Part shown: one piece after another, positions 34,632 to 46,082 of the stretch
Layout of the letters: each line of letters opens with the position of its first letter
Position numbering within the stretch: the first letter of the stretch is position 1
Source: Pyropia yezoensis
Taxonomy: Eukaryota > Rhodophyta > Bangiophyceae > Bangiales > Bangiaceae
Assembly (NCBI GenBank): GCA_009829735.1
Contig: CM020620.1
Span: 3,041,447-3,105,446, forward strand
Direction: 5' to 3'
DNA: 64,000 nucleotides
Made by a program: the position numbers and the translations under genes
Notes under the pieces: generated by a model
The model's database searches: none
What the model was told of the DNA's origin: nothing
What the model saw: the letters and a program-made list of their open reading frames with translations, nothing else

Positions 34632-35048
34632 GTGGCCGCCCCGCCGTTGCGCAAGGGTACCGTGTCGGGGCCCACCGACAGTCGTGGGACGCTGACAGGC
34701 ACCTGCTCGGTGTGCTATCTGAGAGCATGCAAGAAGGCGACGCTCGGTGCTCTGGACAGGTCTGGCGGTCGGCACCCGGCGCTCCGGACCGTCCGCCCTG
34801 CCGGTTTCCACGTGGCGCCCCCCCAGCGCGAGGAAGTGCGGGTGGCTGGTGCGGACGTGGCGCCCCCTCAGCTCGAGGCAGTGTGGGTGGCTGGTGTGGA
34901 CGTGGCGCCCCCTCAGCTGGAGGCAGTGCAAGTGGCTGGCCTGGACGGGGCCTTACTCCCTTGGCGTCTCCCCACTGGCCGTTCCGCGCGAGCGTGCGGG
35001 TGCGGCAGAGCCTCTACCTCGGCCGAGGTATCCCGTCTTGACGGTCCA

Positions 35049-36851
35049 ATGGGAGAGGCGCCGGAGGAGTATGGAGAGCTGGACGCTGCACGAGTCGATG
35101 AGTACTTTGCTGCCACGCGGCCGGGGCCTATCAAGGTCACCTTTGTTAATGGTGGCATGCGGATTAACACGTGCTATACCATCACCCGCAAGGTGGACGT
35201 GGGCCCGCGCCAAAAATGGCGGAGGGCCGCTGAGGTTGCCGCAGCGGTCAGCAGGGTGCTCGGGGTTGAGCGCGGCTTCTACATTGCGGCTGTGAAGGAC
35301 TTATGCCGGCGGGCCCGCCAATGTGGTGGCGTGGTGGTGGCCCCCGCTGCGGGGGCCCTGGCGCCTCTTTCAGCTCGGCTGCAAACGCAATTCATCCCGG
35401 AGAACAACATTAGCAAGAAGCTATGGCAGCGTGTCCGCCTTTTTATGGGTGGGGCCACCAGTGGTCTGGAAATCCGGGAAGTACTGCGACGCGACCTCGC
35501 CGAGGCCCAAGCGGAGAAGCGGAACCAGGTGATTTCTGACGGGGCGGGGGCCTTCCTCGTCACGCCGCGGGCGGCTGTACAAGGGCTTATTGACGACCTG
35601 CTGGCTGGCGGCGACTTCCTCGAGCGTGCGACACGTGGACCTGACGGCAAGGAGATTAAGGCTGTGTCCGCATTTGAGGGGCAAGACAGCCCGGGGGCCG
35701 TGCCGGACCCGAATGTGCGGGACGTCCAGCTGTGCTTTGGACTTGACAAGGGTGGCTTACTAAGCTCATGTAAAGCCTTCCCATCCGTCCTCAGCCAAGA
35801 GCATCCATGCAGTCGAGGGAACACGGTTCTCTACGGCGTGTTCCCGTCCAAGATAGATGACCATGACGCCCTGTCAAGGATGGCTGACGTGTGTGTCCCA
35901 GATATTGACGCGCTGCGGGCGGACGGGGTGGAGGTGTCAGGGGAGTGCCGCGCCATGCGGCTCATCCTGACGGGGGACTACAGCTTCGTTGCCCTCTGGT
36001 GCGGCCACATGGGGGCCAGCAGCCGCATGCCATGCATTTACCGCACAGCAATGCGGGGCCGTACGGATCGCAACGGCCTATTGGTCGACGAGTACGGGGA
36101 TATGGAAGCGGGGAGCAAGGCACGCGGCACTCCGCGGACACGGCAGCAAGTGGAGAAAATGGCCGAGGCCTATCAAGAAGGCGGAAACGCGAGTCGCGGG
36201 ACCCCGCTGTCCCTGAAGCAGCACCTCTCCATCGAGCGCCGCCCCCTCCTCGTCATCGAACTCAGCCATATCTCTCCAATGCCCCTTCATTTGGTTTTGG
36301 GCGTCACGGTCTGGCTCCTCCGTCTGGGGATTGAGGCCGTCTATTTTTGCAATGGGCTGGCGCGAGCGCGCGGGTACGCCAATGACCTGGTGCGTGTGCT
36401 GAGATACGCAGTCGGGGTCAAGCCCAAGCCCTACTTTGGGGGGGCCTTCGAGGGGCGACAATGCCAGCGCATTAGGCGACGGCTGTCAATCGTGTGCTCC
36501 CTATTGGACGGCAGCGTGCCCCAGTGGGTCAGCACGGCGTACTCGGAAGCCTGCGCAACGTGGCGGGAGCTCCTGCCCGTGCTGACCACCGTCGCGACCA
36601 TACCTAAGGGCGACGTGGCGCGTTTCCGACGTGCCGCTCCCCAGCTGGTGGACGGTCTTAAAAAGCACTTTGAGTGGTCGTCTATCGCGCCAAAGCTGCA
36701 CGTGCTGGCGTGCCACGCCCCAGACTTCCTCTCGCTGTCCGGCAGCTTGGGCCGTTGCAGTGAGCAAGGGGTGGAGGCGTGGCATGGGCATTATAACCAG
36801 AACGCCAACCAGTGCGCGGCTGCCACCTTCCTGGAGCGCTGCCTGGCCTAC
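35049..36851 (+). pseudogene. Transposase-like gene, main part, interrupted by element D
   Basis: About 601 codons from the ATG at 35049. The frame is open from 34632 without an earlier ATG, and that upstream part contains three copies of a 15-17-residue repeat (DVAPPQLEAVWVAGV type). Motifs: CFGLDKGG, LTGDYSFVALWCGHMGASSRMPC, and near the end KLHVLACHAPDFL followed by CSEQGVEAWHGHYNQ. The GHMGASSRMPC and SEQG.EA.H patterns recall RNase H-fold transposases of uncharacterised invertebrate and algal DNA transposons; I cannot name the superfamily. Element D is inserted at a codon boundary (duplication CCTAC), and the same frame continues at 44506. Whether it was a mobile or a domesticated gene is unknown. 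Confidence 0.6.
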
Positions 36852-37800
36852 TGTCAGGACTAAATCCTTACATTGCAATTCCAAGTCGCAACTTGGAATT
36901 CCCCGAGAGGCCGGATCTCAAATCGTACCGGATGTCATGATTTGCAAGAGCGTTCCCTGGACGATTGGTCTTCATTCACATTTCGAATCTGGAAGGTTCA
37001 AGGTTCAATCCCGCCTGCCCCCGTGATGACGATGCAACCGGACGATGGCTGTCAATGCTACGTGGCCGCACACCGTAAATGCTGACACGGTATCCACCTG
37101 GTGACCATGAACTGGCGCCGACACCGCAACGTAGCACCAGTGTCAATTCGAGCAAGGCATCCTCCCGCTGACCAAGAACTGGCGCCGACAGCGCAACGTA
37201 GCGCCAGTGTCAATTCAAGCGAGACATCGCCGAGGCGGCCGAGCGCGGACAGCGCACCCGGCCTCAGAGTGTCAAGGCGGCTGGCTGCCATCAGCCATCC
37301 CGACCAACGAGAGCCTGCCATCCATGACATCCGAAGCTTCCATCCTCTTACCATCATGTCTACGGGCGTCCACGGGCACACCGACCCCGAGGGGGGGCGT
37401 GGACCCCCTCAGACGAGCTCTGTGAGAGGGGGGGTCGCCGCACACCGGCGATTCTAGGGAAACTTGTGCCCAACCGCGAGAGGACCACACGGAGGGCCTT
37501 CTGAGGGACCCCCCAGGGGTATGTATACGGAGTGACCGAGGGCGAGAGGGGGAGACCTGGGGAGGGTAGACCGAAGAACGGAAGCAAAGAACCACTGTAC
37601 CTGAGAACCCCTTTCCACCGACGTCAAGCTCACCCCCACTTCACACACCCACCCCCCGACACCCTTCTTCTTCCCCGGCTTCTACACCACCTCCCCCGAG
37701 TGCGTCACCGCCGTCGAGAGTGTGTGTGGTGTGGTGTGGGTGTGGGGTGCGTGCGGCGTGCGCCCGCGAGTGCGCGTGCGTGCCCGCCGTGGACCCTACA
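36852..37800 (+). repeat. 5' LTR of element D
   Basis: 949 bp, TGTCAGGACTAAATCC to GTGGACCCTACA. It has an AATTCCAAGT-CGCA-ACTTGGAATT hairpin near its start (36877-36900) and an internal duplication of about 60 bp at 37102-37161 and 37169-37228. Confidence 0.95.
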
Positions 37801-38367
37801 TTTGGTAGCTTCAGGTAGTTACCGCTCCGTGCGCGTGCGGCGCCCCCGACACCGAGCGCTTCTGCGCCGTAACGTGGCCTTCGGGCTCGCCGGCCTCTCC
37901 CCGGTTCGTCGCGGTGCCCCACTGTGCTCGGGCCGGCCGTTACACCACCGGGCCATAGTGCCATTCGGGGTCGAGTCGGCCCTCGCCGGGCCCCCTTCGT
38001 TCCGTCACCCCAGTCTGCCTAGCGCATCTGGCGGGGGAGGTCGGTCCGGTACCAACGGGGCGTACCGTCGCGCGCGCGGGGCGGGTGACGACTGAGAGTG
38101 TTGGACCTTTGGTTGAGCTCCTCTGCGCGCGACTCTGTGCAGGCTTGCCCGGTCCGGGAGCTTCGTGCTTCTTAAGTGGATCGTGTCAGTCCTCCACTGG
38201 GTCGCGAGCGTTTGGACTGCGGTCGTTGCCGGCTTCTAGCCTGGTCACGACCCACTCCACCACTTTCGTGTTTACACGGGCGCACAGCGAGCTTGGCCAG
38301 CGCACCTCAGCGCAGACTCCCGTACGCCCGGTGGCCTCGTGCCCGGGCGGCGGCAGTTCTCCACTGA

Positions 38368-38943
38368 GGTGCAAGGAGCAGGAGCGAGGATCTGACAGAG
38401 TGTTGGTGCTTTTGTACTTATCCCGTTCTTGGTCCTGTCCTCGATTCCTTAGTGGCTCCGAACCAGACGACAACGACGGCGGCGTCTTCCTCGGCGAGCG
38501 CTCCACTGCCGGTGCCGACGCCTACCGCTGGCTCTTCTTCCTCGACTACCTCTTCGAAACGTGCTCCGGCGCTTCCTCCCCGCGACCGGCACGGCCGCCG
38601 CCTTCTTCTCCCGCCGGCGCCTCGCGTGACTCCCCCGGCGCCGCGTCAAGTGGCGGCTATCCGCCCGCATACAGCGCAGACGGTGGAGCGCCGGGCGGTC
38701 CGCGAGGAGTACCGAAACGCGCACGGGCGGATCAACAAGAAGCGCTTCACGTGCAAGTCTTGCGACGTGACGTGCTACGGCGAAGCGGTGTGGCGCGATC
38801 ACCGCCTGTCGCGTCACCACCGCCACAAGGTCAACCCCCCCAAGCTGCCCAAGTGCCGGGACTGCGACCGCGTCTTCGAGTCCTCCGAGCACTACGACCG
38901 CCACACCCGCAGCAAGTCGCACCTGCGCGTGGTGCGTAAGTAG
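38368..38943 (+). CDS. Two-finger C2H2 zinc-finger ORF in the leader of element D
   Basis: The open frame before gag has no ATG. Its first GTG, at 38452, directly follows a pyrimidine-rich stretch ending TTAG, a plausible splice acceptor, so expression may need splicing or non-AUG initiation. The N-terminal part is Ser/Thr/Pro-rich, followed by an Arg-rich stretch. The C-terminus holds two fingers: CKSCDVTCYGEAVWRDHRLSRHH (spacing C-2-C-12-H-4-H) and CRDCDRVFESSEHYDRHTRSKSH (C-2-C-12-H-5-H, like U1/matrin-type fingers). Ends at a stop 50 bp before gag. Function by family: DNA or RNA binding. Possibly a captured host gene. Element B lacks it. The overlapping frame 38085-38939 looks like a shadow. 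Confidence 0.72.
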   Translation, partial: GARSRSEDLTECWCFCTYPVLGPVLDSLVAPNQTTTTAASSSASAPLPVPTPTAGSSSSTTSSKRAPALPPRDRHGRRLLLPPAPRVTPPAPRQVAAIRPHTAQTVERRAVREEYRNAHGRINKKRFTCKSCDVTCYGEAVWRDHRLSRHHRHKVNPPKLPKCRDCDRVFESSEHYDRHTRSKSHLRVVRK

Positions 38944-38993
38944 TCGAACATATTGCCAGTAGCATTCTTGAAAAGTTAGCTTAGTTTTCAACA

Positions 38994-39815
38994 ATGGCTT
39001 CTGGCAGTACCAGTGGGGCGAGTACCCCTGCTGCAATTAGTGCGGAAAACTGGGCGGAAATTACTTCGTACGTGAAAAAACTGGGTCAAGAGACGGAGCA
39101 ACTCCGTCTCGATTTGGCAACCACGGCAACCCTACCCAGTTTCGACAAACCTAAGCTTAGTAAGCCAACGGCCTTTTTCGGTCGAGCCGGCGCGATTGAT
39201 GCCTGGGCGTCGCAGATGGACACGTATGTTGCGAAGGCTACCCCTGGCGAAGCGCTACTCATCGCCACCTCGTACCTGCAAGGTGAAGCGTTCTCGTGGT
39301 GGCAGACGCACGCCGGGAAAGCCGACATCTCGGATTGGCCAACGCTTCGTGAAGCACTCAAGGTGCGGTTTAACCCTCTGAACAAGGTCCAGGCTGCCCG
39401 CGACCTTCTTTACAAGTGGAAGCAGATGAAGGACGTGGCGAGCTACAATAAGTCGTTCCAGTCAATCGTCCTTGACATCCCCGACATCACCATGACCGAG
39501 CAGGTTGACCGCTACAGCCGCGGTCTGAAGAGCTACATCTGGGAAGCGCTCTGCCTCAAGCGCTACGACACTCTGGACGAAGTGATGCTCGATGCCCTGA
39601 AATTCGAAGCTGCCAAGCGTGGCGTTCGACGCATCTCAAACACCGAAGGCACGACAGCCGCGGACCGCGGGCCTGGCCCCATGGACATTGCCAACGTCCG
39701 GATCGTGAAGCTTACACCGGAAGAGTGTCAGCGCTGTATGCGCGAAGGCCTGTGCCTACGCTGCCGCACCAAGGGGCACATGGCCAAAGACTGCCCAAAA
39801 GGCCGTGGGAACTGA
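38994..39815 (+). mobile_element. gag of element D
   Basis: 273 residues from a true ATG, intact. It has a short coiled N-terminus, then a Ty3/gypsy retrotransposon gag domain (YLQGEAFSWWQTH...FNPLNKVQAARDLLYKWKQ), and a C-terminal CCHC knuckle ([14 protein letters not shown]). Closely related to the gag of element B. Role by family: particle formation and packaging of element RNA. Confidence 0.88.
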
Positions 39816-42800
39816 GGCCAAAACCACCGAAGCTGGCCTCAGTTCCCGACATCTCGCCCGCCTTCCATAGACCCCACTTGGGCCTCCTAAGCTCCGCTGG
39901 CACGATTAATGGTGAGCCCGCTAAAATCCTCTTCGATGACGGCGCCCTGGCGAATTTCATTTCGTCCACATTCGCCAAGCGTCTCGGAATACCAACGGAA
40001 GTCTCGACTGAAGCCGCCCTGATGCCGGACGGCAATGTGCACAACCTCACGTCTACCAAAGATCCATTAGAAATTTCTACCCAAGAATACACCTACAACA
40101 TTTACTTCGCCGTGCGCCCGTTAGCAGCCTACGATGTCATCCTCGGTAAGAAGTGGCACGATGACTACAATGTACGCAATAAATACCGAACCAATGTCAT
40201 CACTTTTCTAAAAGACGGACGCAGACTGAGAATCAACGCTGCCTTAGAACTATCGAAGACCATCTGGAGCAAGCACCAACTGGCCCAGCACATCAAGAGA
40301 CGGAACCCTGTTTTCGCAATCTTCCTTAGACCCCAAGTTCTCCATGACTCCATCGGCCTCAACTCCATCCAGACCGCGTCAGCGTCTACTGACAAAGACA
40401 TTCAAGACGTACTAGCCGAGTATCAAGACGTCTTCCCGGATGACCTACCCAAAGGGCTCCCTCCTGACCGCGGCCGACCGCCTTTCAAGATCGAGCTGAC
40501 TGAGGAAGCTGAACCACACAAGAAGGGCATGTACAGGCTTTCTGAGCCTGAAAGCGAGGAACTCCTTCGTCAGATACGAGACTTAATCGAGAAAGGATTC
40601 ATTCAACCGAGTACGTCACCATGGGGAGCACCGGTTCTGTTCGCGGCCAAGAAAGACGGCGGCTTGCGACTGTGCATCGATTATCGAGCGCTGAATAAGC
40701 AGACGGTTAAGAACTGCTACCCTCTACCACGCATCGACGAGATCTTCGACAGCCTCCGCCAAGCAACCCTATTCACAACGTTGGACCTCCGCTCCGGCTA
40801 CCACCAAATCCGACTTGATCCGGAGTCGATCCCCTTGACGGCTTTTCGAACGAGGTACGGCCTGTTTGAGTTCCTCGTCGTACCATTCGGCCTAACCAAC
40901 GCTCCCGCGACTTTTATGAACCTCGTCAACGACATCTTAAGACCCTAAATCGACAACTTTGTGTCGGCCTACTTGGACGACATACTGATCTTCAGCAAAA
41001 CAAGGGCAGAGCACATACGACACCTGCGGCAAGTCCTAGACAAACTCCGCGAGCACAAGCTGTACGCCAAGGTGTCGAAGTGCAAGTTCGCTCAGAGGTC
41101 CGTAGACTTCCTTGGCCATGTCGTCTCAGCCAATGGATTCGAGATGGAACGTGTCAAAGTCGAAGCTATCAAGAAGTGGCCAAAGCCTAAGACTAAGCCC
41201 GATGTCCAGTCCTTCCTCGGGATGTTGAACTTCTACCGTCGCTTCATTGAGAAGATGGCCACCGTTGCTAAGCCCCTGACTGAGCTGACGAGCATTGTCG
41301 ACTTCGAGTGGACCGCACGCCAAGAGGACGCCTTCAATTCCCTCAAGGACAAAGTCATGAGTGCCCCGATACTTCGGTCATTCAACCCTGAGCTCCCTGT
41401 GGTGTTATCTACTGATGCAAGTGGCTGTGCAGTGGGTGCAGTACTCGAGCAGGACGACGGAATGGGACGTCGCCCTGTGGCCTTCTTCTCCCAAGCACTA
41501 AGCATTCACGAACAGCGGTATACCACCAGGGAGCGCGAACTTTTAGCCATCGTACAAGCCATTCGCCACTGGCGGTGCTACTTGCATGGACGACAATTCA
41601 TCGTGCACACTGATCACGAGTCGCTACGTTACCTAAGAACCCAAGACAAATAGAACGACCGTCAAGTGCGTTGATTGGAGATGTTGGAGCAATACGACTT
41701 CAAGATCATACCAGTACCAGGGACAAGGAATCCTGTGGCTGATGCACTCTCCCGAAACACAGAACTTGCGGAGTCCCGCATCGAAGCCAACTCGGAACTA
41801 CTCACTCGCGTCATTGACAAAGCACTACCCCCAACAATTGACGGGGGTGTACCCAAGACTCACAAGGACAATGAAAAACCAAAGCAACCCAAGCATAAAG
41901 CGACCACGAATAGTGGGACTGCTACGACTACCACAAGACACAAGGAACCTGAAGACGCCACGAACGCCACCGAAGACCCCAAGAGCAATGATCCCACAAG
42001 GGAACCCCTGAAAAATCCCAAGAATCCAACGAAAACCCAAGAACCAATGAAACCCGAGAATGAAGCGCAACCTATCAACACTGTGTTTCATCTGGAGCTG
42101 AACAAAGAAGACCAGCAAAGCCTTCTAGCAGCCTATGCGGAAGCCCCTGAGTTTAAAGATTTCCTCAAGAAACCAACGACGCCCTCCAAGATGGACGGCT
42201 GCTTCATCATTAGATAAGACCACGTGTGCATACCGAAAGGCCGCTTTCGTGATGACGTCCTCCACGACTACCACGATATCCTTAGCAAAGGTCACATGGG
42301 CCTACGTAAGACAACCAAAGACCTTGTCACCCGGTTCTACTGGAAGACAATGAGACAAGACATCAAGGATTACGTACAGAGCTGCGACGCCTGCCAACGA
42401 TTCAAGAGCACGACGCAAGCCCCATTGGGGCTTTTACAACCCCTGGAACCGCCAACCCGACCGTGGCAAAGTATATCCATGGACTTCATCACTCCACTGC
42501 CATTAACGGCACGTGGCTACCACGGCCTCTTGGTTGTTGTTGACCGGCATTCGGAGATGATTCGTTTGGCTCCGACAGAACCTGAGACAAGTGCCAAGCA
42601 CGTAGCGCAGCTCTTCCACGACCACGTCTACCGAACCTTTGGACTTCCCATTGATATCGTCTGCGACAGAGACCGGATTTTTATGTCCCAGTTCTGGCGC
42701 GGACTGTTGGACAAGATTAACGTCAAGATTCGCCCCTCCTCACCTTACCACCCGCAAACGGACGGGCAAACCGAAGTCATGAACAAGAAAGTCGAAGAAG

Positions 42801-43486
42801 TCCTCAGGTGCTTCGTGGATCACAACCAACGCGACTGGGACCTGTATTTGACGAACGTGGAGGTCGCGTACAACCACTCGATCAACTCTGTAACAACGTA
42901 CTCTCCATTCTACTTGACGTACGGGTACGAGCCCAATGTCGTACCTTTCGACACCCTACGAAGCCCGAGCGACAAGGTCCCGGCTTTAGCAGAGTGGTTG
43001 GCGACATTGCGGCAGTCCCACAAAACGGCTGCCGACGCCATCCGCAAGGCCAACGCTTATCGAGCTCAATACGTCAACAAATCAAGAAGAGACTGTCACC
43101 TATCAGTCGGCGATCTCGTCATGCTAAGCACCAAGAACCTCATGCCCGAGTCCTTCCAAGGGGCTCGAAAGCTAATGCCGAAGTACTCTGGCCCCTACAA
43201 GATTACCGAAGTGGTTACTCCTGTGAGTTTCCGGCTGGATCTCCCTCCAGCAGTGCTCGATCGGAAGGTCCACAATGCGTTTCATGCAAGCCTGGTGAAG
43301 CCGTATCATGCTGACACCAGATTTGGCCGTTCCCCGAATCCGCCGCCTGCCATTACGCTCTCCGACGGCACCGAAGCGCACGAAGTCGAACGCGTGCTGC
43401 AACACCGTACGCGTCGAGGTCGCTCGCAGTACTTGGTAAAGTGGAAAGGCTATCATGACACGGAAAACAGCTGGGTTCGTGAATAA
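39725..43486 (+). mobile_element. pol of element D
   Basis: It overlaps the end of gag in the -1 frame, the arrangement that Ty3/gypsy elements commonly bridge by programmed frameshifting. Parts: protease-like region ([13 protein letters not shown]), reverse transcriptase ([12 protein letters not shown]), RNase H, a Lys/Pro/Glu-rich linker, integrase (HHCC region, DDE core with YHPQTDGQTE) and a chromodomain (YLVKWKGYHDTENSW). Broken, with about three or four breaks. Confidence 0.88.
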
Positions 43487-43551
43487 GACATCGACGCGGC
43501 CGAGCTGATCACGGCTTTTAACTCCTCCCGACGGGTTTAAGAGGAGGGAGG

Positions 43552-44500
43552 TGTAAGGACTAAATCCTTACATTGCAATTCCAAGTCGCAACTTGGAATT
43601 CCCCGAGAGGCCGGATCTCAAATCGTACCGGATGTCATGATTTGCAAGAGCGTTCCCTGGACGATTGGTCTTCATTCACATTTCGAATCTGGAAGGTTCA
43701 AGGTTCAATCCCGCCTGCCCCCGTGATGACGATGCAACCGGACGATGGCTGTCAATGCTACGTGGCCGCACACCGCAAATGCTGACACGGTATCCACCTG
43801 GTGACCATGAACTGGCGCCGACACCGCAACGTAGCACCAGTGTCAATTCGAGCAAGGCATCCTCCCGCTGACCAAGAACTGGCGCCGACAGCGCAACGTA
43901 GCGCCAGTGTCAATTCAAGCGAGACATCGCCGAGGCGGCCGAGCGCGGACAGCGCACCCGGCCTCAGAGTGTCAAGGCGGCTGGCTGCCATCAGCCATCC
44001 CGACCAACGAGAGCCTGCCATCCATGACATCCGAAGCTTCCATCCTCTTACCATCATGTCTACGGGCGTGCACGGGCACACCGACCCCGAGGGGGGGCGT
44101 GGACCCCCTCAGACGAGCTCTGTGAGAGGGGGGGTCGCCGCACACCGGCGATTCTAGGGAAACTTGTGCCCAACCGCGAGAGGACCACACGGAGGGCCTT
44201 CTGAGGGACCCCCCAGGGGTATGTATACGGAGTGACCGAGGGCCAGAGGGGGAGACCTGGGGAGGGTAGACCGAAGAACGGAAGCAAAGAACCACTGTAC
44301 CTGAGAACCCCTTTCCACCGACGTCAAGCTCACCCCCACTTCACACACCCACCCCCCGACACCCTTCTTCTTCCCCGGCTTCCACACCACCTCCCCCGAG
44401 TGCGTCACCGCCGTCGAGAGTGTGTGTGGTGTGGTGTGGGTGTGGGGTGCGTGCGGCGTGCGCCCGCGAGTGCGCGTGCGTGCCCGCCGTGGACCCTACA
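43552..44500 (+). repeat. 3' LTR of element D
   Basis: 949 bp, TGTAAGGACTAAATCC to GTGGACCCTACA, preceded by a polypurine tract and followed by the CCTAC duplication and the continuation of the interrupted gene. Confidence 0.95.
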
Positions 44501-44877
44501 CCTACGTGCGGCGTATGGCCGTGAGTCGGGCGCCAGGCGACTTGGCCTTCAACCGCTGACCGCGAAGGGCTCCAGCGCCAGAAGGCGCCCGGGTCGCCAA
44601 GAATCTGGGTGACAAGCGGACAGCTGTAGGGCGGGCACCCGCTGAATGGCCCCGCCTGGAGTCTGCCTCCTGCGCTCAGAAGCAGACAGACGAAGCCTCC
44701 AAGTGGGCGGCCGATAGTCTGGCACTGGCAGCTCGTAAGATTGATTCGTACCGGCGTCGTGTGGGTGGGCAACAGGCAGAGGCGGGGACGGAGGACTGCC
44801 CTGCAGATGGCGAGGACCACTACGAGGAGCTGCTGGAATCTGCAACGGCGTGCCTGTTGAGTTTCGGACAGGAGTGA
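44501..44877 (+). pseudogene. Continuation of the transposase-like gene after element D
   Basis: Directly after the CCTAC duplication the frame of the upstream gene continues in phase as VRRMAVSRAPGDLAFNR, reaching a TGA at 44557. The same frame is then open again for 105 codons to a stop at 44875, with a plausibly coding C-terminal tail (ARKIDSYRRRVGG and an acidic end). Either the gene originally ended at 44557, or that stop is a later decay and the true end is 44877. A small TAACAG-TGC-CTGTTA hairpin lies just after the second stop. Confidence 0.6.
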
Positions 44878-45777
44878 CAATAACAGTGCCTGTTACATTA
44901 TTGAGCTGACCCTCCGGCAAGACTCACCCCCGGTGTGCGGTGCCCGCTGGTGACACGGCGGGCCGGCACGCCGCGCTAGCGCCGTCGGGTCATGTTTCCG
45001 ACGCGGCTGCCAGCCAGCGGGCTGTCATCTGGGCGCCCGACGGGCCCCAGGGATATGGGCCCGTGACTCGCTGGGCAGGCTATGGGCAAGCAAGCCGCTT
45101 GGTCGGCGCGCCCTGCTCGAATTCTGTCCGTTGTCTTGGCTGCCACACGTGACAGGACGCGGCTTGGAACCACACCAAGTCACCCCTAGTTAAGACCCCC
45201 CTTTGGCGGTCTTACGCGATTCTCGGCCTCTGATTGGTCAGAACGGGCAACTCGAAGGCACTTCGCAGCGAAGGCGAGGAGGTGCCTCTCAGCTACATGG
45301 TCGCCACCGATGTTGGAGTCCTTTCCACCGCCGACGTTGTCCCGCGCATCGACGGCCACATCGGCGAACAGGCTGCACTCCGCGCGAGGGCGGCGAGGCC
45401 CGACTCCGTGCGCGTGGCAACCTCCCTGAAGGCGATTCGCCCGTCATCGGCTGGAAAAAGGGGCGGTACTTTGGTGCGACTGTCGGGAGGGCGGTCGCAG
45501 TCACCATCAGGCGGCTCATCCTCGTCACCACCGTCAGCCATCTCCAGTCGGCCTGTGCTTCAATTGGGAACACGTGTCAAAAAGCGTGGCGATAGTTATC
45601 ATTTGATACTTTTTATCATTATCGCATAAGTTTACTAACGATCGATGGTTTCTTGAAATATAACAACCCTGCACCCGCGAGCCCCCCCCCATGTTCACGC
45701 CTAGTTAAGGTGTGCAGCCTGGGTTTCTTTACACTAGCCTTTTCAAAGAATCGTGCAGCCCTGTGAGTGGCTGAGAA

Positions 45778-45810
45778 GAAAATTGGGGTTTTTTCATGAC
45801 CCCAATTTTC
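45778..45810. repeat. Hairpin with perfect 12-bp arms
   Basis: GAAAATTGGGGT and ACCCCAATTTTC, perfect complements separated by 9 bp. No gene ends beside it, so a transcript-end role cannot be assigned. Confidence 0.9.
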
Positions 45811-46044
45811 ACCCCACGCCACAGAGGCCGTGAGGGACGGTCGGGCGCAGCCCCGGTGATGCGGCCACCCGGATCTTGTGCATGAGTGTGTCCCCGCGAG
45901 TGAATCTACCCAACCCCTTGCACGACATTTCCACCCCTCCCCCCCCTCCCGTCGCCTTGACGCCTCCCCCTTCAACCCCCCCCCCGCCGGAGTCTGAAGG
46001 TGACAGCCCTTCCCCCATCAATAACTCCATTCCTGTCGCTGTTA

Positions 46045-46082
46045 CCCCGGGCATTCTCAGACATCTCTGAGATGCCCCGGGG
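46045..46082. repeat. Hairpin with 17-bp near-perfect arms
   Basis: CCCCGGGCATTCTCAGA pairs with TCTGAGATGCCCCGGGG around a CATC loop, with one offset base. Unattached to a recognised gene. Confidence 0.9.

Larger units (their letters stand above)
36852..44500 (+). mobile_element. Element D: Ty3/gypsy chromodomain LTR retrotransposon with zinc-finger ORF
   Basis: LTRs 36852-37800 and 43552-44500 (949 bp each), with CCTAC at 36847-36851 and 44501-44505. Parts: a primer-binding site starting TGGTAGCTTC near 37803, a 1.2-kb leader that holds a C2H2 zinc-finger ORF (38368-38943), gag (38994-39815), pol (overlapping gag in the -1 frame, to 43486) with a chromodomain, and a purine tract (AAGAGGAGGGAGG) before the 3' LTR. 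The LTRs differ at about five positions, making this the youngest full element here. Broken, with about three or four breaks. Same clade as element B. Confidence 0.95.

Noticed and set aside
38085-38939. 284-codon ORF in the leader of element D
   Set aside because: It overlaps the zinc-finger frame. The fingers are in the other frame, and this one becomes low-complexity Pro/Arg/Ala there.
34000-45710. TTAA-flanked transposon (piggyBac/Kolobok type) around the split transposase-like gene
   Set aside because: AGTTAAG words occur at about 34010, 45188 and 45707, but the adjoining sequences do not form matching terminal inverted repeats by eye.
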